A program made the translations under genes and the position numbers. 64,000 nucleotides of DNA. Origin: Dirofilaria immitis (taxonomy: Eukaryota > Nematoda > Chromadorea > Rhabditida > Onchocercidae). Numbering within the stretch: the first letter of the stretch is position 1; every line of letters begins with the position of its first letter. Shown here piece by piece: positions 12,181 to 25,401 of the stretch. The stretch lies in assembly GCA_024305405.1 (NCBI GenBank), contig JAKNDB010000068.1, forward strand, positions 1,234,501 through 1,298,500. The letters run 5' to 3'. Below the pieces are notes generated by a model, which saw nothing but the letters and a program-made list of their open reading frames with translations, was not told the DNA's origin and did no database searches.

Positions 12181-14893
12181 AGTTGCACCTACAGGTGACA
12201 TTATCATTATCAACATAGTTATAATGACAAAGAAAATAATTTCGTATGCAAGACTGTGAGCATTATTTCACCTATTATGTTTTCTTTGTTATTTCTTAAT
12301 TGATTGCTAAATTAATGAAAATTGAACATAATATCCTTATCGTCAATTAGATTTTCATATTTTATTTATTCTACCATTTAAATTTTAATGCGTGATTTAT
12401 AATATTCCATTTTTTCTTTTTTTTTATCACATTTACTTACAGTCATTGTAATTACCCCTTATAATTCGAAAACGTTGTTGAGATATTTGCAAGTTTTGTT
12501 TCACTCTAATATTTTTGTTGTCTTTTTTATTATCACATAAAAATAATGATTGAAAAATCGTGCATAACTTTTCTGCTGTTTAACTTATACGTAACACTTA
12601 AATGTGTTATACAACTTCGGTGGAAATATTTCTTCATAAATTTTAAGGATTTCAGAAACATCTGTCACAAAACAAATTCAGATTAATGAATTTTTATCAT
12701 TAAAAAAGTAACACGCATAGAAAGCAAAAAAGAAAAAATTTTATTAAAAGAGTACACGCATAGAAAGCAAAAATAAAGACGTTTGAAAATAATCAAGCTG
12801 TGGTGCAATAATTGGAATTTAAGAATGCAGAAGTAGATAAATGAATCATGATGCTAGATAAACAAAACAAAGAAAAGTAGAATTTCATCATATAGTAAAA
12901 ACATGCTGCTCATTTGTTATAAATTAATAGTTTAATGGATAGAGTAAACAAAGTCTATGAGAATATAATGCAATCTTAAAGAATGCATGTATGAAAAATG
13001 CATATTTTGAATGTATATTTATGAACCAATATTAATTGAATTTCTCGGTTTCAAATGAAACATATAATTATTCCAAATCATAACAGCATATGAAGACATC
13101 TAAATAGATTACATTACCGCATATTTTATTTAGTTTCAGAATCAATTTTAGCTTCTCTCGTTCTATATCATTTTTTTCTGGTGAACTGATGTTGAATTCA
13201 TAAAATCCTGTTATTGTTTAATTTCTGACTTTGTTATTTTCTTTTTATCATCTCATTTTTACAATTACTGAAATCAAACGGTGACTTATATTCTTTATTT
13301 TGTTATATACAAACTACAAATATTTTTTAATTATTCAATTTTCCTAAATTTTAAAAGGTTGACCTTTTAATACTGTTCTAATTTTTCGAAAACTTTTAAA
13401 AAGTAAACAATGAAGTATTATTATTCAAAGAATCTACAGCATATGCACTGATATCGATAGAATTTCTTTGCCTTAGTTGAAAATGTTAAAAAGTCTTAGA
13501 AAAAATAATCATGAAATCATTTAAATTATAAAATGAATCATTTCGAATAGTTTCAGATGCCAACTGAAAACGATCCATTAATACAGATAGGAGTAATTAG
13601 TTAATAGATCTAAGCGAATATAATCGAACATATAGAACCGAGGAAGTGTGGAAATGTAAGATTTGTAATAAATGATTCTCTCGGCCCAGCCGTCTGAATA
13701 CCCATATTCGATTACACGAGGTATGCGACAAAAGTTTCAATGCATGGAGCAGCCTGAAAAGACATAATCTAATACACAGAAACGGGAAACTGTTGAGATG
13801 CAATGAGTGGGATAAAGGAGATGAGCATAATTTAATACAATACAACCGCTAAACCGTATGCTGCATCGATATCATTACACGCGGCAATCTGAAAAGGCAT
13901 AATCAAACACCCTTCAAATGCGATGTATGGGATGAAAAATTCAAGTGCCGTTACAATCGGATGTTTATTACATCACATACTTTGTCATACAGACGAAAAA
14001 CCATTCAAATTCAATGCTTATAGCGTAGAATTCAGTGGAAATAGTAATTATCTGAGACATGAAAAGAAACACAGAAGATTTAGATAAAATGCTTCATTAC
14101 ATGGCAACTACACCTACAGATGACATTATTAGTACAGCTATACTAACAGAGAAAATAATCGCATATGCAAGGATATGAGCATTTTGTCTTTTATGTTTTC
14201 GTAATTATTACGTGATTGATTACTAAAAATAACTATAAAAATTGAATTTTTTAGTTTTAATTAAATTGAGTTTTATACTGCATTCATTACAATCAACAAT
14301 ATTCCATCTATTTTATGACATTTACTTCAGTTACTATAGCTTTCAAAATATTCATGAGATATCTATATGATTTGCTTTCATTCGAACTTTTCCTTATCTT
14401 TTTATTATCAAATAAATATGAAAAAAATCAATGCATTCGTTTTTTTCTGTTTTATGAAAACATTCTCAACAGTAATTGTAAACTTACGAGATTTTGAAAT
14501 TGTGGAAAATAATTTTTCAGTTGTCGGGCTGATATATACGACTTAAACAATAACAGAACTTCTACTGAAATATATTTCCCCGTAAATTCTGATGATTTTG
14601 GAATCATATTTTTACAAAAAAATTTCAGATTAATGAATTTTCATCAGTAAAAAGTAGCATACATAGAAAACAATTTTTTTACAAATAATCAATCTAATGG
14701 TGAAATAATTTGAAATCAAGGATATATATTAGAAATTTTTTCTTATCAGAAACATGGAGTTTGGACTTTTGCGTTTGAAATATATAATTATTCGAAATCA
14801 CAATAGTATATGAATACACATGTTTGATTTAATTTCAGTATTGATTTTAGCTTTTCTCGTTCTATATCGTTTGTTTCTGTGAATTTGATGTCG
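11800..14893 (+). repeat. Arm 1 of a large inverted repeat (partner 44218-49195)
   Basis: Sequence here matches the reverse complement of 44218-49195 block by block. Examples are GTGTTATACAACTTCGGTGG (12606-12625 versus minus 48380-48420), the finger remnants, and the block at 14500-14890 versus 44218-44600. Arm 2 contains about 1.9 kb (roughly 45771-47640) that is absent from arm 1 near position 13370. The arms are about 30 kb apart. Confidence 0.85.
13600..14090 (+). pseudogene. Decayed C2H2 zinc-finger gene copy, second unit of arm 1
   Basis: Translation on the plus strand shows CDKSFNAWSSLKRHNLIHRN, a recognisable finger half with KRH and LIH positions, preceded and followed by stops and frame changes. 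A second unit is visible at about 13905-14050 (FKCDVWDEKF and a broken remainder). The minus-strand counterpart is at 45020-45540, where the same CDKSFNAWSSLKRHNLI string occurs. It is non-coding now. Confidence 0.75.
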
Positions 14894-14985
14894 AATTCAT
14901 AAAGTTCTGTTATGATTTAATTTCTGATTTTGTTATTTTCTTTTCGTCATTTCATTTCTGCAATTACAAAATTTTCTTAATATAT

Positions 14986-15055
14986 CACCATCCGTGCGGG
15001 ATCGAATACCGTTGCCTCGTCATGCTCCAAGTGTAATGTACGCTCACCTAAAGTT
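14986..15055 (-). repeat. Possible tRNA-derived SINE-like fragment
   Basis: The minus strand contains GGAGCATGACGAGG followed by GGTATTCGATCCCG, resembling a tRNA D-arm/T-arm (box B) pair but with an extra base in box B. A related stretch at 31485-31550 (-) has a perfect box B. No tRNA fold with a paired acceptor stem was found, so this is at best a fragment. Confidence 0.35.
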
Positions 15056-15454
15056 ATTTTTCATGGTAATTCTTCACAATCAATTTTGCTAGCTTTCCTT
15101 TACTGATGAAATATGAACAATCTCCAATTTAAGGCATTATCCTTTTAAGTCTTCCAACGTATTTCCGAATTCCATTCCGACCTTTTTTAAACTCCAATGT
15201 TCGATTTCCTTTTGCGTTATGTTTTACTGTACCATTTTGATTACAATTGTATTATCGTATTATTTAGAAGTAAAATTCTCCCCTGAGAACCTTCGCGACG
15301 AATCGTAAAGTGTACTTATTGCTCCTATTAATTTAAGCAGGGATGAGAACTATATCTCATCTACTAACACCATAAATTTTTCTGATTATATTACTTTATC
15401 TTCTATCAGTCCTATACTCACGCACATACTCATGATATTTTCTACGTTTCCCGA

Positions 15455-15912
15455 ATGCTATTGTCATTTTGTGTTCCTTACGTAACGCATTATTATGGCC
15501 CTATCTGCAGTAAAGATATTTTGATTTCTTCGCGCAAGATTGTCGCAAAAAGGCGAAAATATTCAATTGCCGTCCTTTTTTGTGAATGTAACCACCGAAA
15601 TTACAAATGTAATATATATCCTACTGTGGACGAAAGACAAGAAAAATTAAAGCAATTAGGACTCTGTGATTTACGTTTGAAGAAAGACCATTCGCAGGTT
15701 TGGGTCGATCCTTTTCCTTGAATCATGTTACCATCACTAGAATCTGAATTGCTTTATTATATTACTGATATTATATTACTGATATTATAATTGTTGCATT
15801 CGTTGACGTGTTGTAGAAATTTTTGAGGTGCTGCCATTGAAAAGAGGAAGGAACACTAAATTTTTGTCACGGTTAAAGAAGGTTGGCGATAAGCGTAAAC
15901 TATGTTAATATT
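15455..15912 (+). mobile_element. BEL/Pao gag zinc-knuckle fragment fused to an LTR end
   Basis: The open frame 15455-15721 contains a Cys-rich segment (FCECNHRNYKC) followed by DERQEKLKQLGLCDL and LRLKKDH, the arrangement of BEL/Pao gag nucleocapsid zinc knuckles. The same module occurs at 51395-51470 (+). The frame then runs directly into LTR sequence (from about 15705) matching the LTR at 43548-43952: TTACCATCA, ATTATAATTGTT, GAGGTGCTGCCATTGAA and AATTTTTGTCA, ending GGCGATA near 15895. The SL1-like part present in other copies is deleted here. An internal deletion joining gag to LTR is the simplest reading. Confidence 0.7.
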
Positions 15913-18900
15913 GAACCGGTACGAGAAAGACCATAAATTTGATGATACCTATTATTGAATTAAATTAATACTTATTATTGTCGAACAGTTTTGGTAAATA
16001 AATCTTTAGTATGATTAAGTTTGGTTTTCATTTTAGAAGAAGAACTGACAATCATGGATAAAATTCAGTGTAGGAAATAATCTTTGCTTGATTAGTTAGT
16101 TTTTTCAAATCGAAAATTCAACGAAATCCATTTTATGATGTCACTTCAAATCACTGAAATAACATTACAAAGACAGTAATTTTTATGTAGAAAAAATAAT
16201 TTCCAAAAAATACAGCTAAAGTTCAAACGAATGCTGTGGATAAGAAGAAATGAAATTTTGTTGTAAGTCAGTGGGTTACTTAAATTGACATAAATATATG
16301 CGAAGGACTCTAAGCAAAGTTTCGTCTGATGAAGATTTTGATACTACAGTTAGGAATTCATGATTCAGTCAATGACTGAAAAAGTTTCACTAGCAGGAGC
16401 AGGACAAAAGGAACATTAAAATAATTATCGAAATGACTTCGATAAAAAAATTATTTCGGAGATTTGCAGAATATAATTTGATAGTTAAAGCTAAAGATTC
16501 TTTCGAAGTTTAGAATCGATTGCAGACTTAAATTTAATAGATTAAATTGCCTGAAATATAACTTCTATTCGTGAACAAGCAAAAGTTACGTTGTTGCATT
16601 TACTTCAGAAGAATGTTTCAACCGAACAATTGATTGAATATTTTCAGGCGGTATATATATTGATTAATTTTTTAATTATATTTACATGCATCATCAAATT
16701 CCATATCGTAGGGTAAAATTAAATTTTCTTTCCCTTCATTTTGTTTTATTGATGATACAAATTATTGTTCGAAGAACAGAATAATCTTTAACAGTATTTT
16801 TGTTTTGCAAATTTTTTGTTTTTAAAAGCATTATTTTTTATGAAGAATGTATGCCTTTCTAAAAATTTTATATTCATTTGGAAAATACTTCTCAAAAAAG
16901 CGATCTATTTCTCACGAATACCACGAATCACGGAATTACGACATGATCTATTTTCAGTAGCCATTAATAAACTATTTTCGTCCTTCCATCTTTTTATTTA
17001 AAATAATAAAATTTGTTTTGAACATTCCGATGATAGTAATTTCTTTATTTGTTGAATAAGTTTTAGCTTTAAAATTTTTGATTGATAAAATTAAATTTCT
17101 TAGTTACCATAATTGATTTTTCTCAACTATCTAGCAATTTTGAGCTTTCGCATTGCAATATTTTGTGATAGCGTAGAATTTTATTTCATGCTGTATGGTT
17201 TTATAGAATTTTTTTGCTAATTTAATCAATCCATTAATAAACTATTTTCGTCCTTCCATCTTTTTATTTAAAATAATAAAATTTATTTTGAACATTCTAG
17301 TGATAGTAATTCTCATGGATATTGGGTTTCTTATTTTGAGATAACCAAATATTATAAGATTATTCAATTTACTAAGAGATATGAATGCGGAGTCCTACCA
17401 ACAGAAATTCTTACTGCTACTTTACACTGGTGTTGGTAACGAGCGTAATGGTTAGTGAGAATTAAAGCGTAGATTTTTCTTCTATAGTTACATCCTTCAC
17501 GGTGATGATCACTTCTCTTTATGGAAGAGATCCATAAGAAAAAATTAAATCCTCCTTCATTTGAAACAGTGAAACGATTTACAGCTTTCTTTATTTTTAT
17601 TTAATGATTGAAGGATGATTTATTTCTTTTTTTTATAAAATGAATTTTTGTAATAATGTTTTCTAAAATTTGAGCAAACAATTATTTCCAATGGCCAAAC
17701 AAATAGTAGGATTTCAGAAAGTGTTTTATTGAGAAACAGAAACAGGAAATTAGTAGAATGGCGATGTTAAATAAAATGCATAGCCGATTTTTAAATCATA
17801 TTTCAAATTCATAATCTACTTTGAAATCTGTTCTCATTTGCAAACAATCTTAGTTGCTGAGCAGAAAAGATTTTAAACAATCCAAGAGAATGTGCAATAC
17901 AATAAAAATCGATGATTCAGGAAATACTAAGAATTGATTCTTGAACGGCATAGACAATTTCTTGCTTTGTTTCTATTTTTCTATGATAAATAATTTCTTG
18001 CTCTAAGAGGAACAATTGCTTTTGTTTCCATCTTTTTATCATCTTCAAATTTTGATTTTATTTTTTGGAGAATCTGATGTTTTCAAATCAGTTTCATCGA
18101 GTGCTAAATGGAAATACTTTGAATCGAAATTACTGAACACATCAACGATATGACTATAGGATATTCTTGTCATTTATATTATCATGAGAAAAAGTACTTC
18201 GGCGTTTATTTAAAACAAAATAGGTCTCAAAGGACTTATTTGTTTTTGTAATAACGATGTAATTTTAAATTAAAGTTGATGGCAGTCTCAAAAAACTATT
18301 ATTTCCACCAAATTCAACATATAGATTTCAACAATCATCACTGTAAATGTCGATTCCAACATTTCTCTATTATCCTGTTATAATACAATATTTAGTGCAG
18401 TGATACTCGCTATTCAGTCTTATAAAAAATTTAAGTGCAAAATCCAACTTAAATCTCCAGCTATAAAATCCTTTTTATATTCTTATGAAATAAACATTTT
18501 AATTAAATAAATAATTTTATTGAGATTTAACATAGAAAATTGTGAACTGCATTTTCATCCAGCTGATTTGTAGTTTAAACTGAAAGTGGCGATTTTATAT
18601 AAGTTCATTCTTTCAAATACAATAATATTTGTCAGCAAACCGAAACAACTTATAATTTTAATACATTCAAATATAGAATTTTTTTTTTTGCAGGGCTGCC
18701 ATTTAAGATAGCCGAATATTAAGATGTTTAATGTAACAAATTATTTATCTATTTCTCCTCTTTGTTCTTCATAACAGAGCTTATATAATGCTTGAAATAA
18801 TTTTGTACCATTTATAAAAGTTCTCGAACTATAAAATTATCCGTAGCACCGTATAAAATTTATTTGCACCAATCCGTCATAAAAGACAAATTCTAAAGTG

Positions 18901-19022
18901 CTCCTTTTCGTGTTCAAAGATGCATTGTTCAAAACCATTTCAGGTTGTTTTAAATTTTAAGTTAAAGAAATAAAGCATTGCTTAAATTTCTTTTTTTTTA
19001 ATCAATGGCTTCCAGATGACAG
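15913..19022. other. Intergenic with an 80-bp direct repeat, no gene recognised
   Basis: Two copies of an about 80-bp sequence (16961-17040 and 17231-17310), beginning CCATTAATAAACTATTTTCG and nearly identical, lie 270 bp apart. The open frame 16816-17001 overlaps the first copy and looks spurious. Nothing else was recognised. Confidence 0.5.
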
Positions 19023-19536
19023 CCAATCGAATTCGGGTTCTCGAATCAGTTTAATCGCGAAGATGTGGATTTTTGGAAATTATCTGAAGATTTCTCTCTG
19101 TTGTTGCCAAAATTAACGTTAATATTAACAGATTCGTTCGAATCTACAAGCAGGTAAGTCATCAAGTCTTGTCATTCTCAAATTACTAAGTATTCGTCTC
19201 TTTGTCATTCGACATTTCCTCGAAGATTAATTACTTTATATCACTACCAAGTTCCTTCGAGTTTTTGAACTTATCCATTTTTATCATTTAAATCAATCAA
19301 ATTCTTCATGGTGATTATAAACAAATATCATTTTATCGTAGTCTTTGATGCCACAATATCATGTTATTGTAGTCTTTGATTATATTACTCAATTGTTTCC
19401 ATTTTCTTTTCCTCTTCAGATGGAACGAACGATATTTGAAAAATATGAAATGAAGGCGCTGAACAAGATGCTTTACAAAGCACACGACAAAACAGGAGTG
19501 GTTCATTACGATGAAATGTTGCATTGGTGTGTCTAA
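19023..19536 (+). CDS. Candidate 3' end of an unidentified gene (two exons), joining phase unresolved
   Basis: A first stretch (19023-19153) reads FSNQFNREDVDFWKLSEDF then LLLPKLTLILTDSF up to a good donor (AG|GTAAGT). A second (19420-19536), after a strong CTCTTCAG acceptor, reads MERTIFEKYEMKALNKMLYK, then AHDKTGVVHYDEMLHWCV and a stop. Both look like real protein, but the phases do not match directly, so a base may be missing or the two may belong to different transcripts. Shorter, more decayed copies of the second exon recur near 21060, 23290, 24670, 26990 and 29220, always upstream of or between the Tyr-rich gene units. The family was not recognised. Confidence 0.4.
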
Positions 19537-19984
19537 TAGAGAAGTAATCAAAATCTTTGTTATAATACAAGAAATTATGGAAATTTTGAAATTCTGTCTG
19601 TTGGAATGTGAAGTGTACTATTGCAATCGAAGTTATTTTTATACTGCTTCATTATTTTTTCGGTTTTGAATTACTAATCTAATCGGAAAGTAATTTTCAT
19701 TCAAAACTTTAGCTTCAAGAATTCCAGTCGAAATAATTTATAAAAATTGAGCGTCTATTATATTTTATTGGGCATCAATAAATGAATAAAATGGAAAATA
19801 AGTATATGGGTTTATAAACATGGATTATAACTCAATCATATAACTCTATCCATATCTCTACTCAGTAATTTATAAAGAAGATTGATTTATTATTATTATT
19901 TGTGTAGAAATGATTCAAACAAAACGGCATTTAAATTCGATAAATTTTTGAAAATTTAGAAGGAATAATTTAAACAGTGATGTT

Positions 19985-20221
19985 AGCCAAGGTAAAATAT
20001 GGGAATTTGAAGGAAATAGGAAAACTCGCAGCAGCTGATTTATACAGTACCAGACGAGAGTAGAAAATAATTTTGATATGAATATGGTTGGTACTGTCGA
20101 TATGTATAGTATTACAAATAATAATAGTAATTAGAATAATAGTAGGAGTAGGGATAATAATAATGCTACGAATGCACAACATATGCCTCATTGCTATTGG
20201 AAACAGAGCAGAAGCTTTCAT
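19985..20221 (-). pseudogene. Tyr/Pro-rich secreted peptide family, copy 1 (pseudogene)
   Basis: Starts ATG at 20221 with a signal-peptide-like MKASALFPIAM. Relative to the other copies there is an indel within the signal-peptide region, which shifts the Tyr-rich part (YYYPYSYYYSNYYYY) into another frame that also has stops. The sequence that would hold exon 2, present in the other copies about 450-700 bp downstream, is missing between about 19800 and 19870. The conserved upstream block is retained at 20510-20650. Confidence 0.8.
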
Positions 20222-21697
20222 TATATTTCTGCTAGATATTGATGAATTTCTAGCATGAACGACATGAATTGAAATTTTGAAAAGAAAAAATTTTTGAAAG
20301 GATTCTGGAAGTGGAAGCACATCTAAAATTCACACATTAACAAATAGGTAGTGTATCTCAGACGTTTCTCCGCCAAATATGTTCAAATAATTCTTGTCAT
20401 ATGTGACCTCAAAAAAATAAGTTTCTCTAATAATTTATACACGAAAATAGCACAAAACTTGCATTTATATTATCATCTCAGAAAAGAAATTAAGTATTTT
20501 TGAGAAATAATATTCAATGTTTTTTAAAACAATATTTCCTTGAAACAGGTTTCATTCGTCTATAAAAATGGGAATTAACATTATCGATTAGCATTACTTA
20601 ATTCCAACTTATAAAAACACATTAATATTTAACTGTTAAAAGTTGATTAGTTTTGCTTACGACGTTTGATCGAATATTTTCTTCATTTAAAATAAGATAT
20701 GGATTCTTCTGGTAAATAATATTAACTTTGTTTCAATTATTTTGCATTTTTTAATTAACTCAAATCAATGGTTATTTAATGATATTGTAAAAAGAAACAG
20801 GCAATTAAATAACATCAGCCTTACCCATCATTTAACACTTATGATATCATTGATGACACTATAAATGACACTTCTATGCTAAAATAATTTTCAATACTAG
20901 TTAACTTTATCGAGCATCAAATAGTGGTAATAATTTTAATATAATTCAGTCCTTTAGTTTCAAAACGATATCTTTACAGTGAGATAATTTTGCAGTATTA
21001 TATTATTTAATCATTTCAATTCTATTATATCTGAATTTCTAGCTCCTTTTACCATTTCAGATGAAATGAATAGTATTTGAAAAATACAAAAATTAAGGTG
21101 ATCGCCGATTAAACTCTTCGAAAAGTATGAGAAATCGTTAATAAATTTTATATTAGTGTGTCTGATAGGGAAATATCAAAACCTTTGTTATAATGCAAGG
21201 AATTTTCTGTTGAAATGCAAAGTATCGCAATCAAAGTTATTATTCTATTAGTTTATTATTTCTTTCTCCTTTGAATTAATTAATAATCTAATTAGAAAGC
21301 GATTTTCATTTAAAACTTCAGCTTCAAGATTTTTAGTCTAAATAATTTGTAACAGTTGAAGTATTACTGAATATTGATAGTTATTTGATCCTTCTATTCC
21401 TGATTTATCTGTTTTTAACTATGTATGAAATTTGATATTGAACCATGAAATACATGTCAATTCTTAATAATACTTCTGTAATATATTTATACTTCATTTC
21501 CATAATATGCAAAAATTGCAACTTAGAATTTGTTGCCGATTATAATTTCATTTTTTAGTCTTTCCATTCGATAACAAAAGTATTACTTTCCGCAAAAGTT
21601 GAATTTACTGCATGCGAAGCGAAAGACTGCTATACTTTATTAGACATTAATAAACGAACAAAACAGACAATAAGAAGAGTTGAAACCTTTGTTGATA

Positions 21698-22442
21698 TCA
21701 TTTACCAGCGACAAATCCTAACGCAGAACCTACAGCAGCACCTACTAGAGCGGATAGGTGAAATGACGGTCCGCTACTGAAAATACAATAATTTAATGAG
21801 AAATAAAATAGACATTATGTAATGCTATTGGATAAAATTAAATGCATAATAGAATCTTTATTTGCATTGCAAGAATCCTGCATGCAGTCAAGCATTTCGT
21901 TTATATCAATACTTCAGAAACGAAACTAAGTATTACATTATTTCGACCACTCGGCCCATTTAAAACTTTGGAAGAAAGATTACTTCTTCTACAAATACGA
22001 ATTTGCGAATTAAGTGGAATACGCTAAGTTATCAAGCTATTACCTCGAATTCATCATAACTCAGTCTCATAGCCCTATCTGTATTTTTATATTCAGTAAC
22101 TTATAAAATGATTGATTAGTAATATATTGTTATTGTTATATGTATCAAAATGATTCAAATAAAACTGGATTTAAACTGCAAAAATTTTTCGAAAACTCAG
22201 AAATACTAAACTTACACATTGGGGTTAAATAAACTAAACGGATATGGTAATTTGAAGGAAAAAGAACTCGCGGTAGTGGTTTGTACATCGCCAGATGGAA
22301 GTTGAAAGTAATATGGAAATGGATAATACGTCGGATACGGGTAATAATAGTAACCGGGATAATAATATGGGTAAGGATAATAATATTGCGATTGCACAAC
22401 ACATGCTACCATTAATATCAGAAACAGAATAGAAACATTCAT
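21698..22442 (-). CDS. Tyr/Pro-rich secreted peptide with glycine-rich tail, copy 2 (intact)
   Basis: Two exons, 22442-22216 and 21776-21698, joined in phase (GT|gtaagt donor, ttttcag acceptor), give 101 residues with no defect. Residues 1-19 are a signal peptide (MNVSILFLILMVACVVQSQ). Residues 20-50 are almost only Tyr, Pro and Phe (YYYPYPYYYPGYYYYPYP and so on). Then comes a Ser/Thr linker, and exon 2 encodes SGPSFHLSALVGAAVGSALG followed by FVAGK. The tail has small residues spaced like a glycine zipper or amphipathic membrane helix. The protein is presumably secreted; its role is unknown. Tyr-rich regions could cross-link (cuticle or eggshell) and Gly/Ala tails could insert in membranes, but both are inference. 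No known family was recognised. An almost identical upstream block is shared with copies 1, 3 and 4. Confidence 0.8.
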
Positions 22443-22724
22443 GATATTACTATTATCTATTGATGATTTTCTGGAAGAACGCGTCTATTAAATCGGAAAA
22501 TTCGGAAAAAATTTTGAAAATGTTTTGGAAGTAGAAATGCACCTGAAATCTGCATATTAATAAATTTGTATTCTCTTCACCTGATGAGTTCAGCTAATTC
22601 GTATTATAGGTGACCTCATATGAAAACAAATCTCTCTACGAATGTATGTTAAAAAATGATTCAAAACTTGTATTTATATCAATATTTCAGAAAAGAAACT
22701 AAGTATTTCTGAGAAGTAATTTTT

Positions 22725-22865
22725 AGTGTCCTTTAAAGGAATATTTCCTTGAAACAGGTTTCATTCATCCATAAAAAATGGGAATTGACATGATCGATTG
22801 GCATTACTTAATTCCATTTAATAAAAACATATTAATATTTAACTATGAAAAGTTGATTTAGTTTT
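22725..22865 (-). promoter_or_regulatory. Conserved upstream block of the Tyr-rich family (copy 2)
   Basis: About 140 bp, nearly identical at 20510-20650, 22725-22865, 26445-26570, 28685-28810 (most diverged) and 37180-37325. It lies about 290-350 bp upstream of the start codons of copies 1-4. It contains the palindrome AAGGAATATTTCCTT and the strings GAAACAGGTTTCATTCAT and AAAATGGGAATTGACATGAT. High conservation in otherwise drifting repeats suggests a promoter or enhancer, though simple recent duplication is the alternative. Confidence 0.5.
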
Positions 22866-23279
22866 TCTTACAACATTTAATCGATGTTTCCTTTATTTAA
22901 AATAAAGTTTGAATTCTTGCAGTAAATAATATTAACTTTATTTCAATTATTTTGCATTTTTTTAATTAGCATGGTTATTTCGAAAGGATTTTAACGAACA
23001 GGAAAATTTGCTGTAGAAAAAAAAATAACGAATAGTCACTATTTGTCTAGTATTGTATGATATCATAGACGGTATTATAAAATTACATTTTTATATTAAA
23101 ATGATTTTCAATCTTCGGTACTATCTAACATTACTTTAAGCATCAATTAATGGCAATAATTTAAATTAGTCTTTTAGTTCAAAAAGATATGTGTGTGGCA
23201 AGATAATTTTAATCTATTGTTTGATTATATATATTATGATTATGCTGATTGCATATTATCATATTTGCATTTTTGTTCC

Positions 23280-24577
23280 TCTTATCACTTTTGGTAGCAT
23301 GAACGATGTTTAGAAAAATATAAAATGAAAGGGTTGAACAGAACATTTCGAAATATGGATATAAGCATCTATTTACTACTTTTTTGACTTCATGCTTGTT
23401 AGTTATCATAAAGGAACGAAACAATTGCGGGTCAATTATCATCTGTATGGTTTTCCACTATCAAAAAGATATAATTGTCTTTTTGCATTCACTCTCTTCG
23501 CTACATATAATAATAAGCTAATTAAATTACTATGATGCTTCAGCTAGCATTTAATTTAGTTGAGCGGAAAAAATTTTTAAATGGTTAGAAATCGATCATA
23601 CAAGAGCGAAATAGCAGAAAGATTGTGTATTGCAGTAAAATAATTGATTGATTTCAAAAAGATTTGAAATTTGAATTCTGGCATCTGACCTTTTTTTTAG
23701 ATGGGAAGCTTTTTCCAGACAATATTTTCCACAATTAATGCACAAAATGACGATCTTTGTCATAGGACTACAATACGAAGAAAATATAACTCGTAAGTCA
23801 GATAACTGCTGATTATTTTTCACTAAAAACATTAGTCTTGCTTTATTCAATATATATACTATTGTAATAATTTTTATTTAATCCAAGAAATCTACGGATG
23901 ATTTCTTTTGAGTATTGTGCTTAGTTGGGCTATATTTTCATATGAAAATAATTGTCATATGAAAATTTATTGATTCGATATAAAATATTATTGTATTCTG
24001 GCCAGGAATCAATTTCACTGATTATGAAAAGTATTCATTCGTATGCCCCAACATTTCTTGCCTTATCCGTTATATTTCCATTGAGTCAATTCGTCAACAT
24101 ATCTTGCTTCGCGATACTGTGTATCAGTTTGATTATCTGGATATATGATTCCATCGCTCACGTGAATGACTTACGTGAACAATTATCCTAACAAATAGCG
24201 TTCAATTGTGATAATGTGTTTAATGTTGCGAAATATTGCGTCAACGAAATTGCTACCTTTTATAACTAATGGTTATGTAAAGCGTGCTCATCATACTTAT
24301 GCAAATGTGGAACTGCTTACATATCATGATAAATGATCCTGACGCGAATTACATTGTAAGTGATTTTGACATGAATATGAATGAGCTATGTGATTCGATG
24401 CATTTGAAGCATTTTGCTTTTTTCATTGTTATTGCTAACCTAATCATTGGTAATCGCTTTACAGATTTATTACTGTTTCATATTTATATAGGCATAATAG
24501 ATATTATACGATATATCTTTGGTAGTTTTTCAGTTACAAAGAATTTTGCCTTTTCTTCGTTCAGCAAAATAATTTGA
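23280..24577 (+). pseudogene. Decayed unidentified gene within the cluster
   Basis: Starts with a degraded copy of the MERTIFEKYE exon (23290) and continues with patches of plausible coding sequence in changing frames: a Tyr/Phe-rich SKRYNCLFAFTLFA segment (about 23460), an exon-like block ending at a GTAAGT (about 23700-23791), and open frames 23952-24191 and 24284-24577 with hydrophobic segments. A second copy of most of these blocks, also broken, lies at 29220-29960. The frames do not join into one product. The family was not recognised. Confidence 0.35.
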
Positions 24578-25401
24578 TTGCATTTTTTTTTTTTTGACTA
24601 TATTTAGATTATTTGATTGTTTCCAGTCTATTGCATCTAAACTTTACTGTACTGTTTTATTACTTCAAATGGAATAAACGATGTTTAAAAAATACAAAAT
24701 CAGAATCACTGAATGGAATGCTGCATAAACAAATAAAATTGATTCAAAAAATATAAGGAATTGCAACAAAATACGGATAAATCATCATGATAAATTATTA
24801 CATTGATGTTTTGATAGAGAACTAATCAAAATCTTTGTTATAATAAAAGAAATTTTAAAAATTTTTCAAAATTTTGTCAATTAGAATGTAAAGTGCTTAT
24901 CGCAATCACAGATAAACGTAATCAAAGTTATTTTTCATACTGCTTCATTATTTTCTTCTTGATGTGTGTGAATTTAGTAATCAAAAATTAGGAAACAAAT
25001 TTTTATTTCAAATAAACCTTCTTACCTCGAAACTTTTAGTCTAAGAAGTTTAAAAGAATTGTACATTTTTTGAATATTGATTATTATTTTATTTTTTACA
25101 TCTGCTTTATTTGTTTTATTATTCATGGAATCTCAAATTTGATGCTGAAGGCATGAAGCATATGCCAAACTCCGAATAATGTTTCTGTGATATAATTATC
25201 TTTGTTTACGTGATATGTAAAATTTGCAATTTGAATTCGATATTAATTACTATTCCATTTTTGTTATCTTCTAATATGGCGATAAATATAAATTTCCAAG
25301 AATTTGATGTATACGAAGTGAAGGATTGTTATGTTTTATTGGGATATTAATAAATAAACAGAACGGGAAATAAAAAAAAGAATTGATATTTTTCGTTAAC
25401 A
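24578..25401. other. Repeat-unit remnant without gene
   Basis: Contains another decayed copy of the MERTIFEKYE exon (about 24670) and then spacer sequence shared by the cluster units (for example AATCAAAATCTTTGTTATAAT near 24826). No intact frame. Confidence 0.55.

Noticed and set aside
19333..19570. Overlapping minus-strand frames at 19333-19570
   Set aside because: Shadows of the plus-strand exon at 19420-19536, which has the splice acceptor and stop.
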